A stretch of DNA of 64,000 nt, taken from NCBI GenBank assembly GCA_007258455.2, contig VDFB02047230.1:152941797-153005796 (forward strand), in the 5' to 3' direction. This document shows, one piece after another, positions 1 through 11,716 of this stretch; within the stretch, counting starts at the first letter, position 1; every line of letters starts with the position of its first letter. Below the pieces are notes generated by a model, which saw nothing but the letters and a program-made list of their open reading frames with translations, was not told the origin of the DNA and ran no database searches. The position numbers and the translations under genes were made by a program. Source of the stretch: Sequoia sempervirens (taxonomy: Eukaryota; Streptophyta; Pinopsida; Cupressales; Cupressaceae).

Positions 1-1552
1 GGTATGGTAGAGTCATGGATAGAGTCCAAAATGGGAAAGATTATTGACAACACTTTTTATGAAAGAGTTAGAAGACTCGGGTCCATAACGAATGTAACAA
101 CAACATGGGATACCATATAATTCTAGAACTATATCACATTTAAGTATTGGAAATAGGACACCAGGTCATGAAATTCATACAAGTTTTAAAAATAGAATTC
201 AAACAACATACCCACTAAGAACACTAAACTTTGCAGTTTTTTCAAATTTTTGACCTAAATGAAAGATTCCTAAATGAATGCAATAACCAATCTCAAAATT
301 TAATGACTTGATTAATGTAATTTGAATGTAAATTTGATCTCAAATTACATAAATAAATCCTATTTTAACCTTTAATGTAATATGAATGCAATATTTTATT
401 ATTTTTATGTCTTTTATGATGTAAAAATGAAACCCTAAATAAGTAATAAAAAATAATGATCTAAAAAACCTAGATCTATGGTGAATTATGGAAAATTTCA
501 AAAGGTATATAATTTTAATAGGTTAGATTCACCAAAATAAAATGTAGGGAAAGGGAAACCTTTGAATTTTCACCTTAGGGTTTGACACCTTTCCCAAATT
601 TTTCTAATATGTGTATGGGGGTTTTGTTTGTGTATGGATTGATTTGGAATGGAATGTGAAGGTGGGATGAGGGTTTGATGGATTTTAGTAAGGTATGTGA
701 TTGACTTACATCCTAATAGGTGAGTCAACTAGCCCTTAACCAAATCTGGAAATGTTCTAATGATGAAATGCAATGATCTAACTAGGGTGATAGTATAATT
801 TATTATTTTGATGTAAATATAGAAGACACAAAAAATCATAGACAAATTTGGACAATGAAAATGAGAAGAGCATGACACTGTGCACTTGTGATTCAAATTT
901 GGGCCAGCAAATGGAGGACATAGACGCTCAAAGCATAAGTATCCTTGTAATATTTTTTTGGATATGCTTTTGGGGTCCTCTGATGCCATATATGAGCTTT
1001 AGATTCCTATATGTAGTTCTATTAGAACACTACCAAAAAAAATTGTAATTTAGTTTATGTGGGTTGTCAAGATGTAGGGTTTTGAATAAAATAATGAATA
1101 AATTATCTTTAAGATCTTTTCAATCCTCTTCAAACCTGAGTTCTGCACATTCATAAAGAGAAGATATGTTGGGCAATTCAGGGGCTTCCCTTAGTCAAAC
1201 CCCATGTAAGTGTTTCCACTTCCACAATGGCAATGCCAATGATAAACGGGTAATTGAAAGGAAAGAATGAAAAAATCACAAAGTGCTACAACTCACCACC
1301 CTTCAATGGTTTCCTTGAAGTTACGAAGTCATGCACATCACCTCAAGGACTTGGATCTTGATTTTCTTTATTTTTTGAAAATTTAAATTTCTTGGAGGCC
1401 CACAAAAGTGTTAACCTTCACAAAATAGTGACAACATGAACACACATAAAATTAAATAGAATTTGACATGATGTTAGGATCTTGAATTGTTGCAATGAAT
1501 CTTTGAATTTTTTTTATCTTGAATTCCCTTGACAATAGTTTTTGATCATGAG

Positions 1553-4084
1553 TGATTATTAATTTTAAATAGATTTCAAATGATGCAATAACTAGGTATT
1601 TATAGGCATTTATTCAATTTTCCAAAAATTAAAATTATGATGGCTGACTTAGACACTTGAATTGCAAATATTAAATTCCCACAACCAACATATTTAAATT
1701 TGGAGCCAAAATAGGGGACACTCACACCCAAGTCATGCATTTCCTTACCCTATTTTTTACGTTTTTAAGTCTCCTAGGTAAGGTATTAGATAAATGCAAT
1801 TTTTTATCACTTGCAATTCCTTGGAAATTGTTAAAAATGGGCCATAGAATGTATAATTTAGGAAATTAAATATTCAATTAGGTCCAATAATTTAAGGGGG
1901 AAAAAATATAAACTGAAAATATTATGGGGACAATTTATGATGGTACACTAAAATAATGAAATAAAAAGCAACTAAAACATTCATAAGCAATACCTATATC
2001 TAAAGTTCCCAAAAAAAATGTATTTAGACATATAAACTAGTTAATTGAGTATTTCATTCACACATTTCATTTAAATTACTATGTATCCTATTGCTACAAA
2101 TATTTGTTGATAATCAAGTCTAAAATGATTAAAATATATTCTTGAAATGGATAGGCTATCAAAATTCCCTATATATTATTATACACCTCTTAGTTTAAGA
2201 AATGAATTTTCCCTCTAGAAACCATAATGGCGTTCATCCTTAGATCTAATAGTTGATTGCAAGTTCTCAAAATAGGATTGGGGTTGGTTGAAATCATGAT
2301 GTAGGATACTCCAAATTGATTAAATCAACCACCTTCCTTATAGGTTAAAGGCATAAAATGGATTGAAATGTACACTAATATTTATTTGATATTTTCCTTC
2401 AATTCTATATTTAGTTTTGGCCCCATTAATGACATCCTTGGTCAACCTTGGAGATCAATAAATTCCTCTATTAAAATTGTAGTGTAGTAAAATTCAAACC
2501 CCTTTGCATTTTCACACTTGTTTGGGCTCACCATGCTATATTAATGCTTCTTTATGGCTTAATTAGCCCTATTTTGTGTCCACAAGCCCTATGAATTATA
2601 TATTTTTCTAGTTAATCCCAAAATTCTCCAATGCATAAATGATAATTTAATGACTCCATCTGTGTGTCCCTAATTTTTGGGTCGGGACTAAAATGCCACC
2701 TAGGGCATCTTTGTCCCCTAAAGGTCTCAAGACACTAATTTTGAGGTATCTTAATTGGGCCCCTTTTTGGTGTATATGCCCCAAGTTTCATGGATTGAGA
2801 CTAAGACACCACCTAGGGCATCTTAGTCCTCCTTGAGTCATTTTTGGGATTTAATTTCAAATTCTTGAGGGATTTGGCCTCCTTTATTTAATGAATTCAT
2901 ATGTCAGCTTGGTGTGATGTAATTTTGGGATGTTAAGCATAGATAAGTATAAATACAAGGTTCCCTCTCTCATTTTATCCATCAAGTAATCTAAGAAATC
3001 AAGTATTTTGTGAGAGCATTCAAGAGCATATTCATCAAGCATTTGAAGCCATTATCAAGATTCAAGCATCATATCAAAGAGTTTCTTGCATCATGTGTGT
3101 TGTTGTGCTAACATTTGTGATGTAGGGTTTTGATTCATGCAAGCAATTCAAGTCCATATCTTTCAAGATCATTCCTTTGATTCAAGATCCATATCCATTA
3201 CAACCATTGCACACAAGTTTTTTGACTTTACAAGGGTTTGGTGAGTTGTGGCATTGCGTATTGTTCATTCACCATTTCCTTCATTATTTATATTTCATTT
3301 CAAGGTTTAATTACCAACAAGGGGTTTGACCAAGGAAAACCCCCATTCACTAATAAACAAGTTTTTCTCATCTTGCATTTTTGGGATTGCATATCTAGGT
3401 TGAACTCTTGAAGATCACTTAGAGTGAAAAGTTGTAAAAGTTGCAAAGTTTCATTACAAAGTTGTCATCTTCACAGAAAATAACCTATAGGTTGAATTCA
3501 AAAGTTTTAGAACCTGAGATTGGAAAGGAAGCAAGTGCAGACCTTGGAGCTTAGGATCACATTCATAGTTTTCAAAAATTCAAAATGGGACTAATATGCC
3601 ACCTTGGGCGTCTTATTCCTCCTAGGCCTATTTTTCAGAGATTCCTTTAGATCCGATTTTGACATCCAAAGACTTTGCATTTTCCCTGAAAAAATGGCAA
3701 TGGAACATATACACCATCCTGGGTGTCTTAGTCCTCCATAGCACTTTTTGGTAGTCTCTTCACATTTCCAAAATCATCACTTGACATCTCCATACTTCCC
3801 AGGTACACACATCCTAACTTCTAGTTTTATAATTTTTGTATTTTGATTATCCTTTTAGGTCATTTTGCATATCACATTGTGTTTTCCAACATTTTCTTTT
3901 CCAAGTATTTGCATGGTGGTGAAGCCCTTAGAGCTGAAAAATCCCCCTCCTAGTTCCTTCCTAATTGAGAATTGACTCACCTTGTGAGGTTGTTATTCAA
4001 TCCAATTGGGACTCCTAGGACATCTTCAAATGATTTGCGTGGAGAAATAGTGATATTTCTAGATATCCATTTTTCCCTCAATCA
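1553..4084 (+). mobile_element. Candidate LTR / 5' region of a gypsy-like element (start not defined)
   Basis: Evidence for an LTR is the TATA box at 2948, a sequence ending in ...TCA at 4084 and a TGGCGAACCTGAC primer-binding-like site three bases later, followed by leader and a gag-like frame from 4731. I could not define the left end, and no partner LTR in the expected relation is visible: the second copy (61192-63723) is also followed by the PBS-like site, so both look like 5' ends. The start given is only where the two copies become indistinguishable. The LTR assignment is inference. Confidence 0.4.
2948..2955 (+). promoter_or_regulatory. TATA box
   Basis: TATAAATA in a local context of AAGTATAAATACAAGG, followed about 30 bp downstream by a CT-rich stretch (TTCCCTCTCTC) typical of a plant transcription start. 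The same site occurs at 62587-62594 in the second copy. It is probably the promoter of the candidate LTR. Confidence 0.5.
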
Positions 4085-4087
4085 TTT

Positions 4088-4105
4088 TGGCGAACCTGAC
4101 TTTTA
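4088..4105 (+). promoter_or_regulatory. Primer-binding-site-like sequence
   Basis: TGGCGAACCTGAC begins three bases after a CA dinucleotide, the usual geometry of a plant LTR retrotransposon PBS. TGGCGA fits the CCA-proximal end of several tRNAs; I do not assign the tRNA. The same site is at 63727 in the second copy. Confidence 0.35.
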
Positions 4106-4163
4106 AGCATTCATTTCTTATTTGTATTCCATTAAAGTCCTTAGATCTAGATCGCATACATTC

Positions 4164-4258
4164 TTGCATTAGTGAAAGTGCATCTAGGGTTTCTTGCATT
4201 AGTGAAATTGCATTTAGGGTTTCTTATATTTGCATTAGTGAAAGTGCATATAGGTTGC
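4164..4258 (+). repeat. Short tandem repeat, three units of about 30-36 bp
   Basis: CATTAGTGAAAGTGCAT followed by an AGGGTTTCTT-like tail occurs three times with small changes. It recurs at 63803-63897. The CTAGGG/TTTAGGG pieces resemble a plant telomere unit only by chance. Confidence 0.7.
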
Positions 4259-4369
4259 ATCTTTACTTTATTGTATTATTTCATTTCATAAAAAAAAACT
4301 GAAAAGTGCATTGTTCTTCATCTTTATTGCATTTAAAAACATTCTTATTGCATTCAAAAGTGAAATAAT

Positions 4370-4391
4370 TTGAATTCCATATGGAATTCAA
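4370..4391. repeat. Perfect 22-bp palindrome
   Basis: TTGAATTCCAT is followed immediately by its exact reverse complement. It lies nine bases past the part of the repeat for which the second copy is visible. No function is inferred. Confidence 0.8.
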
Positions 4392-4730
4392 TTGCTTGTT
4401 CCTAGTTACTTTTTCTTGCACTTATTTGTGCATTTTTTTGTTTTTGAATAATAGTATTTTGCATAGGCAATCTGTAAACACTATTGAACTTCAAAAATTC
4501 ACTTTTTTTCTGCAAAAAACCTCTACTAGGACTAAAATTCCCTTCCTAGTGTCTTAGTCTCTCTCAGAATTTTTTTCCTCAGAAGTCTCTCTCTGTTGTT
4601 TGTTGTTTGATTCAGTCCTTGGAACTTCAGAATCTCACTAGGAGGACCAATACACCCTTCTTGGCATCTTAGTCCCTATTGACTTTGATTCTCTAGTTTT
4701 TAGGATCTTAAATTTTTTTTTTGTGTTTCT

Positions 4731-5806
4731 ATGGGCTTCCTTTGGTTTTCTATTTTAGTTTCTAGAATTTTTGTTATCTCAATTTCTTTCATTTCAAGTG
4801 CATTTGTTCAATCTTGCATCATGGATATATGCTTTGGAAAGTTGTGGATGTCTTTGAAATTTTTCCTAGATGTGTCAAATTGTGCCTTTGGTAATGGCTC
4901 TAACAAAATTGAACTCACTTATGCTCACTCAACTCCTAATGGATGTCCTCCTCATGATGTTGACATCATTGGAGAAGATGATAGCATGAATAAGTTCCTA
5001 GATGATTGTATTGATAAGCTTGAGGCTAATGCATCTTTCTATCCCTCCATGAAACAACCATATCCTCCCACAATACCACCTCTTGAGATGTTTGGTTACT
5101 TACATCCTAAATTTGAAGGAAAAGTTGAACCTAAATTCCTTACAATAGGTGAATCTAGTTCCTCTAAACAAACAAATACTCGATCACAAAGTAACGAACA
5201 CTTCAATCAACCTAGAAGAAACATATGGCAAAGGATTCTCAATATTAAGAAAACAAGGATGTGATACAACAAGTGAACATGAGATTCATCAAATCCTAGA
5301 ACAAAAGCCAACCAATAAAAAAACAAAGGCATTAGGATATCGATATCCCTCTCATAACGACAAGCCTCCTAGAGAATATCTAAGGCTATGAAGTGATGGT
5401 ACAGTGTTCTTGGATTCTCCTCTTGATTTGAATATTCTTCTTCCTAAAGAACAACCAATAGATCATAACAAGGATAAAAATAGGATCATCTCAGGAACTC
5501 TTTCCCTAATCCCATCTAGAGAAGTTGGTGAATCTAGCAAGCACAAGAGGCCTTACAAATTACAAAAGTTACAACCTCTTTGTCTGCCACCTAAAAGTGA
5601 TAGGAAACCACAAATGATTCTCAAAAAATGACTTATAACATTACCACCTATGAATATATTAGTTCTCTATCCTAAAGATGCAAAAGTCGCACATTGCACA
5701 TATCATCGAACTCTCAAACATGGAATCGATGAGTGTCATGCATTCAAGTTAGTATTGCAAAAATTTCACTTCAATGGCAAAAATTTCCATCTAGTGATTG
5801 CATAGC
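4731..5806 (+). pseudogene. Degraded gag-like frame with a CHHC-type knuckle
   Basis: The frame is open from 4731 to 5264, shifts by one base near 5230, continues to 5631 with one stop, and after another stop runs to 5806. The first part contains an acidic DIIGEDDSMNKFLDDCID stretch and a proline-rich piece. The last part (5632-5806) contains HCTYHRTLKHGIDECHAFK, whose Cys/His spacing resembles the Gag/protease linker of plant Ty3/gypsy elements. It follows the candidate LTR and PBS in the same orientation, so it may be the same element's internal region. It is cut at 5893 by the insertion of the nested gypsy element. Family assignment is by resemblance only. Confidence 0.5.
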
Positions 5807-5888
5807 TTATCCTGATATTCCTTCCTTGTCATGTAATAGTTGTAGAATACTCTACTCTCACTATTACATGATCCTCTTCATCACGGGT

Positions 5889-5893
5889 ATGTG
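5889..5893. repeat. Target-site duplication, left copy (ATGTG)
   Basis: ATGTG directly precedes the left LTR tip (TGTCC...) and matches 17328-17332 exactly. Confidence 0.9.
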
Positions 5894-7124
5894 TGTCCAC
5901 CTCCTACAAGGATTCAACAACTAGGCCTTTATAGCTGCGATTTAGAGATTGGGCATCTAACCTGAATAGCCATTTCAATCATCATGATGGTACATTTAAC
6001 TTGTCAACCTAGGGATGTGAACTTGAAATGGGTCAGCATAGTATGTGCACTAGGAACCCAAAGTAGCCATTTTCATTCTACAGCTAAGAAAGACACAATA
6101 CTGAAAGTAAATTGCATAGAAAATAATAACATGAATGCTAACCATCAATCAACAATTACACCAAGCTGAAATGCATGACAGAAATGGAAATCTAAGCAAC
6201 AAACATGGCACTACTATGTCTTCTTTGGCTATAGGAATAGCCACAAAATGGAATTATAATGGCTACAAGAACAGTCAGTGCCGGATTTTTAACTAATTAC
6301 TAGTAAATAAGTAATACTAAACTAATACTAAATTAAAGGATAGATTACTCACCAAGTGGCCCCCCTTGGATAAGTATCCTCTAAAACTAATGATAACTCA
6401 AAGGCTCAAACTCATAACTTTATTTTATTCACTATAAATCATGAGTACAAAAGAGTAATATATCTATATTACTGAAAACTCAAGAATGCAATTACAATAT
6501 CAAATTTCACAACCTCCAGAGAAGGAGCATCATATATTTATTTATACTATCAACTAAACAAGGTAGTCAACTCCACGAACTGGGAGGATGCCATTTAGGA
6601 TAAACAGAGAAAGTTGGGTGATGGTTATGTATGCATGGAATCCAGTTAGGCATGCATGTCCAACTATAGATTTAGTGTTGTAGTAACACGCACATTTTCT
6701 CAACATCAATAATGACCACTATAAGGTGATTACATTTGGTTTTCATGAGGAATCTCCTTTCATCGTCCTCCTTTGACCTTTGAGTGATTCCCTTGTTAGA
6801 CATTATGGTGTATGCACAACTGGCAATGTCTTCCTCAATTTAGCATCCTCAAATTAAATATGCATGGAAATGTTAGTACACACAATAATTGCATATCTAT
6901 AACCACCTTAAGGAACATTCATTAATCAAATGAAAAATTAATATAGATAGTCCATTTAACATGCCATTATCATTAAAAACATTTAGAAGTAATATTAAGC
7001 CCAATGTTTATAGTTTGGGGAAAATATCATAAAATTATCAACACTTAATGTCAAATTCCATGATAACTTCAGCAAATAGATCACAAATTCTACCCAAGAA
7101 TGAGACCATAAACTAGACTCATCA
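5894..7124 (-). repeat. 3' LTR of the nested gypsy element
   Basis: On the plus strand it begins TGTCCACCTCC and ends GACTCATCA, so on the element's strand it starts TGATGAGTC and ends GGACA. The expected TGTTGAGTC start seen in the other LTR has changed here. It aligns along its length with 16125-17327, apart from an extra stretch of about 25-30 bp near 6020. It is flanked on its internal side by a purine tract. Confidence 0.9.
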
Positions 7125-7137
7125 CTCCCCCCAACCT
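7125..7137 (-). promoter_or_regulatory. 3' polypurine tract
   Basis: On the minus strand it reads AAGGTTGGGGGGAG directly before the 3' LTR. This is the plus-strand primer site used in reverse transcription. A near copy lies at 9935-9950. Confidence 0.85.
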
Positions 7138-7485
7138 TAGATCTTGTTGATCCTCCAGCAAGGGAAGGGCTATTCTTTTGCTTGGGCAATGTTCTAAAAT
7201 TTGCAATTGACAACTGTCCCACATCAGAGTGTGTTGTGCGTGAATCAAGATCCCAATAGAATCCTCCCAATCTATCCAATTTTCTCCATCTTTGTTTCTC
7301 TACAGCAATATCATATTGGTAGAACCTAAAGTTTGGTATAGGCTACATTAGGATGGGTGGCTGAAAAGTCAGGGGAAGCTAGAATCACCCCTTTTTCCTA
7401 CCAATGTGAATATATATGTCAATCATTTTAAGAGTTGTTGCATAGTTCTGGATGGAATGAGGCTCAACTTGCTTGAGATCATCAG

Positions 7486-9510
7486 TTAACTATTCCATCT
7501 TTGTGAGAGGTATCTCTTCATGGTTTCCTCTTTTGCTTTTTCCTTTTCCTTATATTCACTATAAACTGCTTCTATCCAAGGCATAATCCTATCACCATAG
7601 CTAGGTCTAAAAATAATTCTATGCCATTCCCTAAAATTAACCCCTAGATTCCTTGATTTAGGCCTAATGGGCACAGGGATGTTAGACTCCAATTGCTTAT
7701 AAGCCCCATATTGTTGTACCCAACTTACTCATTTTCCACCCAAGACATACATTCCCTTAATTGGACATCCCCAACATATGACAATGGATTCCAATCATGG
7801 TCTTGAGTTACAACATAATTATACAAATAGAACTCACACAACAAATTATTCATTTCAAGGGAAGCAATTCAATAAGCATTGAAAATTTTAACAAGGGTCT
7901 CAATAGAAGGGTTCAAACCTAAGACAATTCTTGCTAGTCTAAAAGAGAGATATTTATCCTTCAAATGAAGAGCATAGACCCTTGGAGGGGTCCTACATTC
8001 CAAAATTTCTGGTACCAAGGTTGCCATATCATCCACCCTCTTCTTCAAGGTGGCAATTTCTGCATCTTTATCTTCAATTTCCTCATCTCTCTTTTGAATT
8101 TCCTTCTTCAATCTGCATTTTTCCTCCTTCCATTCCTCTACTCTTTTTTGCATCTCTTTCCATAAATGCATGGAAACCTTGTTTATTGAAAAATCAGGGG
8201 GGTTATGTATTCCTACTAGCATCTTTTCTGGCACTAATGCTAATTGCAAGGATTCAGGTTGTCCCATCAATTTTGGTTGTAGGGATACTAATTGTTCTCC
8301 CAATTCGGGCTATTGCTATAGGGACTCATGCTCCTATTCTTGTTATGGCTTTTGTTGCATGATATTTTCTGTAGGAAGTCTTGATTTTTGACTTGTTCTA
8401 CAATATTGGCAAGATCAGCCAATGTTATGTTTGTTGCATGCTTAAATATATCTTCCTGCTTGACATTCTCTTGCCCCATTGGAGCTTCCATATCCTCTTG
8501 TGATACTTCTTTAGAATTAGGGCTTTCTTATGGAGGCATACCAAAGGCTGGCCTAGCTGGTCTTGCTTTCCTAGGAGGGATCTAATGTTTTTCTTTGGTT
8601 GCAAGATGAACAGTGTCAACCTTTCTCTTCTTAGAGCTTGACACCTCTTTTTTTGTTGGTTTCCTTTTGGCCTTTCCTTTTCTCATTTCTACTTCCCTCT
8701 TTTATGCCCTATTTTTCATTAGAATTGCAAGTGGAACATCATCATCAGAGTTAGGGGAAGAACTTTCTTTATCTGAGTGCTATGTCCTAGAAGAGCTAAT
8801 TTTTATGGTTTCTTCTATTGTAGCAGTGTTTACACTCAGACCTACGCCATAGGTTGAAGCACCAAAAGTGGCTTCAACCATGCTTAATCTCCTACTAGAC
8901 CTACGGGGTTGAGGTAAAACCCTAGGTTGCAAATGCTCAGGTCTAACTTGATCAATTTTTATGAATTCTTCCCATGCCATTCCAGATACATCACGTAGAG
9001 ACTTCTCAACTAGCAATTTAATCAGACAATGGTGGGAAAAAAATTGTCCCTACCTTTTTGGGTCTCGACTGCCATGATTGAGAGAATGTTGTATAACACA
9101 TTTGACACATTCATCCTCCATTTTTTACCTCATATGATTCAAAAGCTTGAAGTACACAAAATGAAAATTTGATTGGAAACCTTCACAGGTGCTGTATTTT
9201 ATGACATAAATAGCTATCTACTTCCATGGCTTAGGAAAAGACATTCTCTTCGCACCCTATTTATCTATGCTCAATGGAGGGTCGTTCAACTCTATAAATT
9301 TGGCCCTAGCCAATCTAGAATATTTGAAAGTAGGGTAATTTTCACCATCAACAGGTAACCCTATGACTTCTACAATTATTTCTTCAATTGCTATGATCTC
9401 TAGCCCTTTCACCGTGCCCTTCCCTTTAGATAATGTCTTGGAAAACTCAAGTGCAATTTCTTCATCAAAATAATCTAGCTTCAGGAAGTAGTCAATCCAT
9501 CCATAGTTTC
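7486..9510 (-). pseudogene. Extra ORF downstream of integrase in the gypsy element
   Basis: About 2 kb between integrase and the 3' LTR keeps protein-like stretches on the minus strand, interrupted by stops and shifts. Near 9420-9300 there is a piece with an EVIGLPVDGENY motif of the style found in a common plant transposon-associated domain. Around 9016-8780 is an Arg/Ser-rich segment. The fragment 8303-7869 (144 codons) has a strong charged heptad region (EMQKRVEEWKEEKCRLKKEI) predicting a coiled coil, and 7692-7486 is a basic C-terminal piece. In Athila-type elements this slot can hold an envelope-like ORF, but I see no clear transmembrane segment, so no envelope function is claimed. Confidence 0.6.
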
Positions 9511-9934
9511 TAAATTCAGCCAGGAAAGGTGCATCCTACAGTAATACATCATGCACTGTGGGTTCATTCTAAATTAGCCCATCTCCCATTGTCTGCAATC
9601 AAACAAACACTTTGTTTCCTTCCTATAATTATGTCTAAAAATAAAATTCACCTTCCTGCAATACTTGCTAACTTTCCAATGCCAATGTCGATTGGATTTT
9701 CCTTTTTCTAACTTTCCTTTTGTTTGCAACACAACTTGAGATATGACAGGGTCAATAATGGTGAGGAAAGAGTAATAAAGGAAAGCTATAATGAAGAGAA
9801 ATTGCAACAATAGTTGGTGTCACTTCACACATGTGAGCCGCCCTCTCACTCAGATTTCAAATCGGCTCAATTTAAATTTTTCTGACGTAGACCAACATGG
9901 ACTAACACATGGGAAAAATATTCACATATTTTTC

Positions 9935-9950
9935 CTTCCCCCCCAACCTA
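9935..9950 (-). promoter_or_regulatory. Internal (second) polypurine tract
   Basis: On the minus strand it reads TAGGTTGGGGGGGAAGG, sharing AGGTTGGGGGG with the 3' PPT about 2.8 kb downstream. It sits between integrase and the extra ORF. Its position and identity suggest a second plus-strand priming site or a duplicated PPT. Confidence 0.6.
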
Positions 9951-10315
9951 AATTTGGGCATGTTTCCACACATGTAGAATGATGATTTCACAACGTAGGG
10001 AATATTGGCATGCTATGGTGAATGTCCATACTAACGTACAACAATTAAATGAATGCACTTAAAGACAATTAAGATATAGAAATTAATGCGAACATATCTA
10101 AATGTGTGGAGGATTTGTTGCAAAGATCATGGAATAAGTACAATTCATCTTTTTAGGAAATAAGTTGAGCAATTAATGAAGATGAGGTGGAATGAGGTGG
10201 AGTAAAGTGATGGAAGAGAGAGAAAGGTGGAAATGGATGGGTGGATGGGTAAATGGGTGAAGAAATGTACTCTCATAGAAATGGAAGTCTTTATTATGAT
10301 AAGTACGTACCTTAA

Positions 10316-11517
10316 TTAGCCAGAAGGAGGGACACTAGGTCCACTTCCTTCGCCTATAGGAATCTCGGGTGTTGCATGCCAAGTGAATTGTTGCAAGAAC
10401 TCCTCCTTGGAATTTGGCTTGTGATACAATCTGAGGCAGTGACCATTGAAAAGCAGCTTAAATTTTACTAGGTCAATAGTAATAAGTTGTACAACACCAT
10501 TACAAAATACTTTAACAACCTCATATGGTCCTAGCCACCTTGTCTGCAATTTTCCTACATTGTCCTGATATCTTGAATCATAGAGTAGGTCCCAATCTCT
10601 TGGTTGGAATTTCTTGTCCTTGATGACTTTTTCATGCCATTTAATTCTCCAATTTTTCACTACCTCTGTGTGATGTAGGGCTACTCTTCTCATCTCATCC
10701 AAAGCATTTAGCTACATGATTCTTTCTTTTTGTGCCTCAAAAATATCCATCCCAAAATCTACTACAGTCCTAAGAGTCTTGTGTTCAAATTCAATGGGCA
10801 TCATAGCTATCTTTCCATACAACAACTCAAATAGAGTGAAGCCTATAGTTTTTTTCTTGGTAGTTTTATAGGCCCAAAAAGCTTCTAGTAATCCATTTTC
10901 CCAATCCTTTCTATGGATAGCTATTGTCTTGGTTAGGATAGCTTCAATTTCTTTGTTGGTCACCTCAACTTGGCCATTAGCCTGGAGGTGATAAGGAGTA
11001 GAATTTTTGTGCCTTATGTTGTACTCATTAACTAGTGCTACAACAAGGGTTGATGTGAATTGAGCCCCTTGATCAGTCACTATCTCTCTTGAAACTCCAT
11101 ATCTTGTGAAAATATCCTCATAAATAAATTCTACAACCTTGTTATCTCTTGTATGCTTCATGGCCTTAACTTCTACCAACTTTGCTACATAATCAATGCA
11201 TACCAAGATATAAGGATTACCATTTGATGGAAGGTCAATGGGTTCTACAAAATCCAATCCCCACTTGTCAAAGGGAGTGATTAATACCTAAGGATAAAGT
11301 GGCATCTCATCAGATTTGGTTGTCCTACCCATTCTTTGGCATCTATGACATTTTCTTGTATACCTTCCTGTATCCTTGTGGAGCATTGGCCAATAATATC
11401 CTATGTTTAAAATCTTCATTGTTGTCCTCTTGGCTGCAAAATGTCCTCCACATGGTTTGTTGTGGCATGCATGCAAAATTTCATATGTCTCATCTTCTCT
11501 CACTCATCTCCTCATGA
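10316..11517 (-). pseudogene. Integrase domain of the gypsy element
   Basis: Three minus-strand pieces are recognisable. 11503-11288 holds an HHCC-type zinc-binding region (GGHFAAKRT... then CHRCQ). 11257-10712 is the catalytic core, with the first Asp in VCIDYVAK, the second in IVTDQGAQF and the Glu in QANGQVEVTN. 10702-10316 is the C-terminal part, with KLQTRWLGPYEV matching the GPY/F motif of Ty3/gypsy integrases. No chromodomain follows, as expected for the Athila/Tat branch. The pieces are separated by stop codons or small shifts, so no full protein can be made. Confidence 0.9.
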
Positions 11518-11716
11518 CATGGTCTAGTCTAGTATAAAACAAACATCCAACAATCCATAAAAAAGGAAAATATTTTTCAATGAGTGCCCTTCTCTCTTTT
11601 TGAGAGAAGTGAGGTGGGACTCTACCTGTGACTAGATAGTTATCTATGTTAGCATACCAGGGTGTTTTTACACTAACAGAGAATAGATGCTCATCAAGAA
11701 AAGAGTCATATATGGC

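Larger units (their letters stand above)
1..4361. repeat. Long direct repeat, left copy (extends left of the window)
   Basis: The sequence matches 59241-64000 in the same orientation. From 1 to about 1550 the two copies differ at scattered sites (by eye 2-3 per 100) and the left copy lacks about 400 bp present at roughly 59471-59870; the deletion joint lies at about 230, with a short ACTTT microhomology. From about 1553 to 4361 I saw no substitution or indel (constant offset 59639). The repeat contains a TATA box, a candidate PBS and the first hairpins of a hairpin series. It could be two copies of one retroelement 5' region, a segmental duplication with a period near 59.6 kb, or an assembly duplication. 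Confidence 0.9.
2684..4676. repeat. Series of six short imperfect hairpins with a shared pattern
   Basis: Units lie at about 2684-2717, 2799-2828, 3587-3620, 3702-3734, 4528-4560 and 4643-4676. Each reads roughly GGACTAA-n-CC-n-CYTRGG-n-TCTTAGTCC, so its ends pair. The best is 2799-2828, with GACTAAGA against TCTTAGTC (8 of 8). The units vary in both arms. The first four recur in the right repeat copy. Confidence 0.6.

Noticed and set aside
848..1048. 66-codon frame, nearly identical at 60486-60686
   Set aside because: Conservation follows from the repeat being duplicated. The substitutions between copies are not biased to silent sites by eye and no motif is recognised.
4190..4225. TTTAGGG-like words suggesting an interstitial telomere
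   Set aside because: Only isolated words within a 30-bp tandem unit; no run of consecutive telomere repeats.
4087..4302. 71-codon frame also present at 63726-63941
   Set aside because: It starts at the PBS-like site, runs through the 30-bp tandem repeat and is low-complexity; a translated leader repeat rather than a gene.
7965..8585. Several plus-strand frames of 66-126 codons
   Set aside because: They are hydrophobic, Phe/Ser/Leu-rich complements of the coiled-coil ORF on the minus strand, with no independent support.
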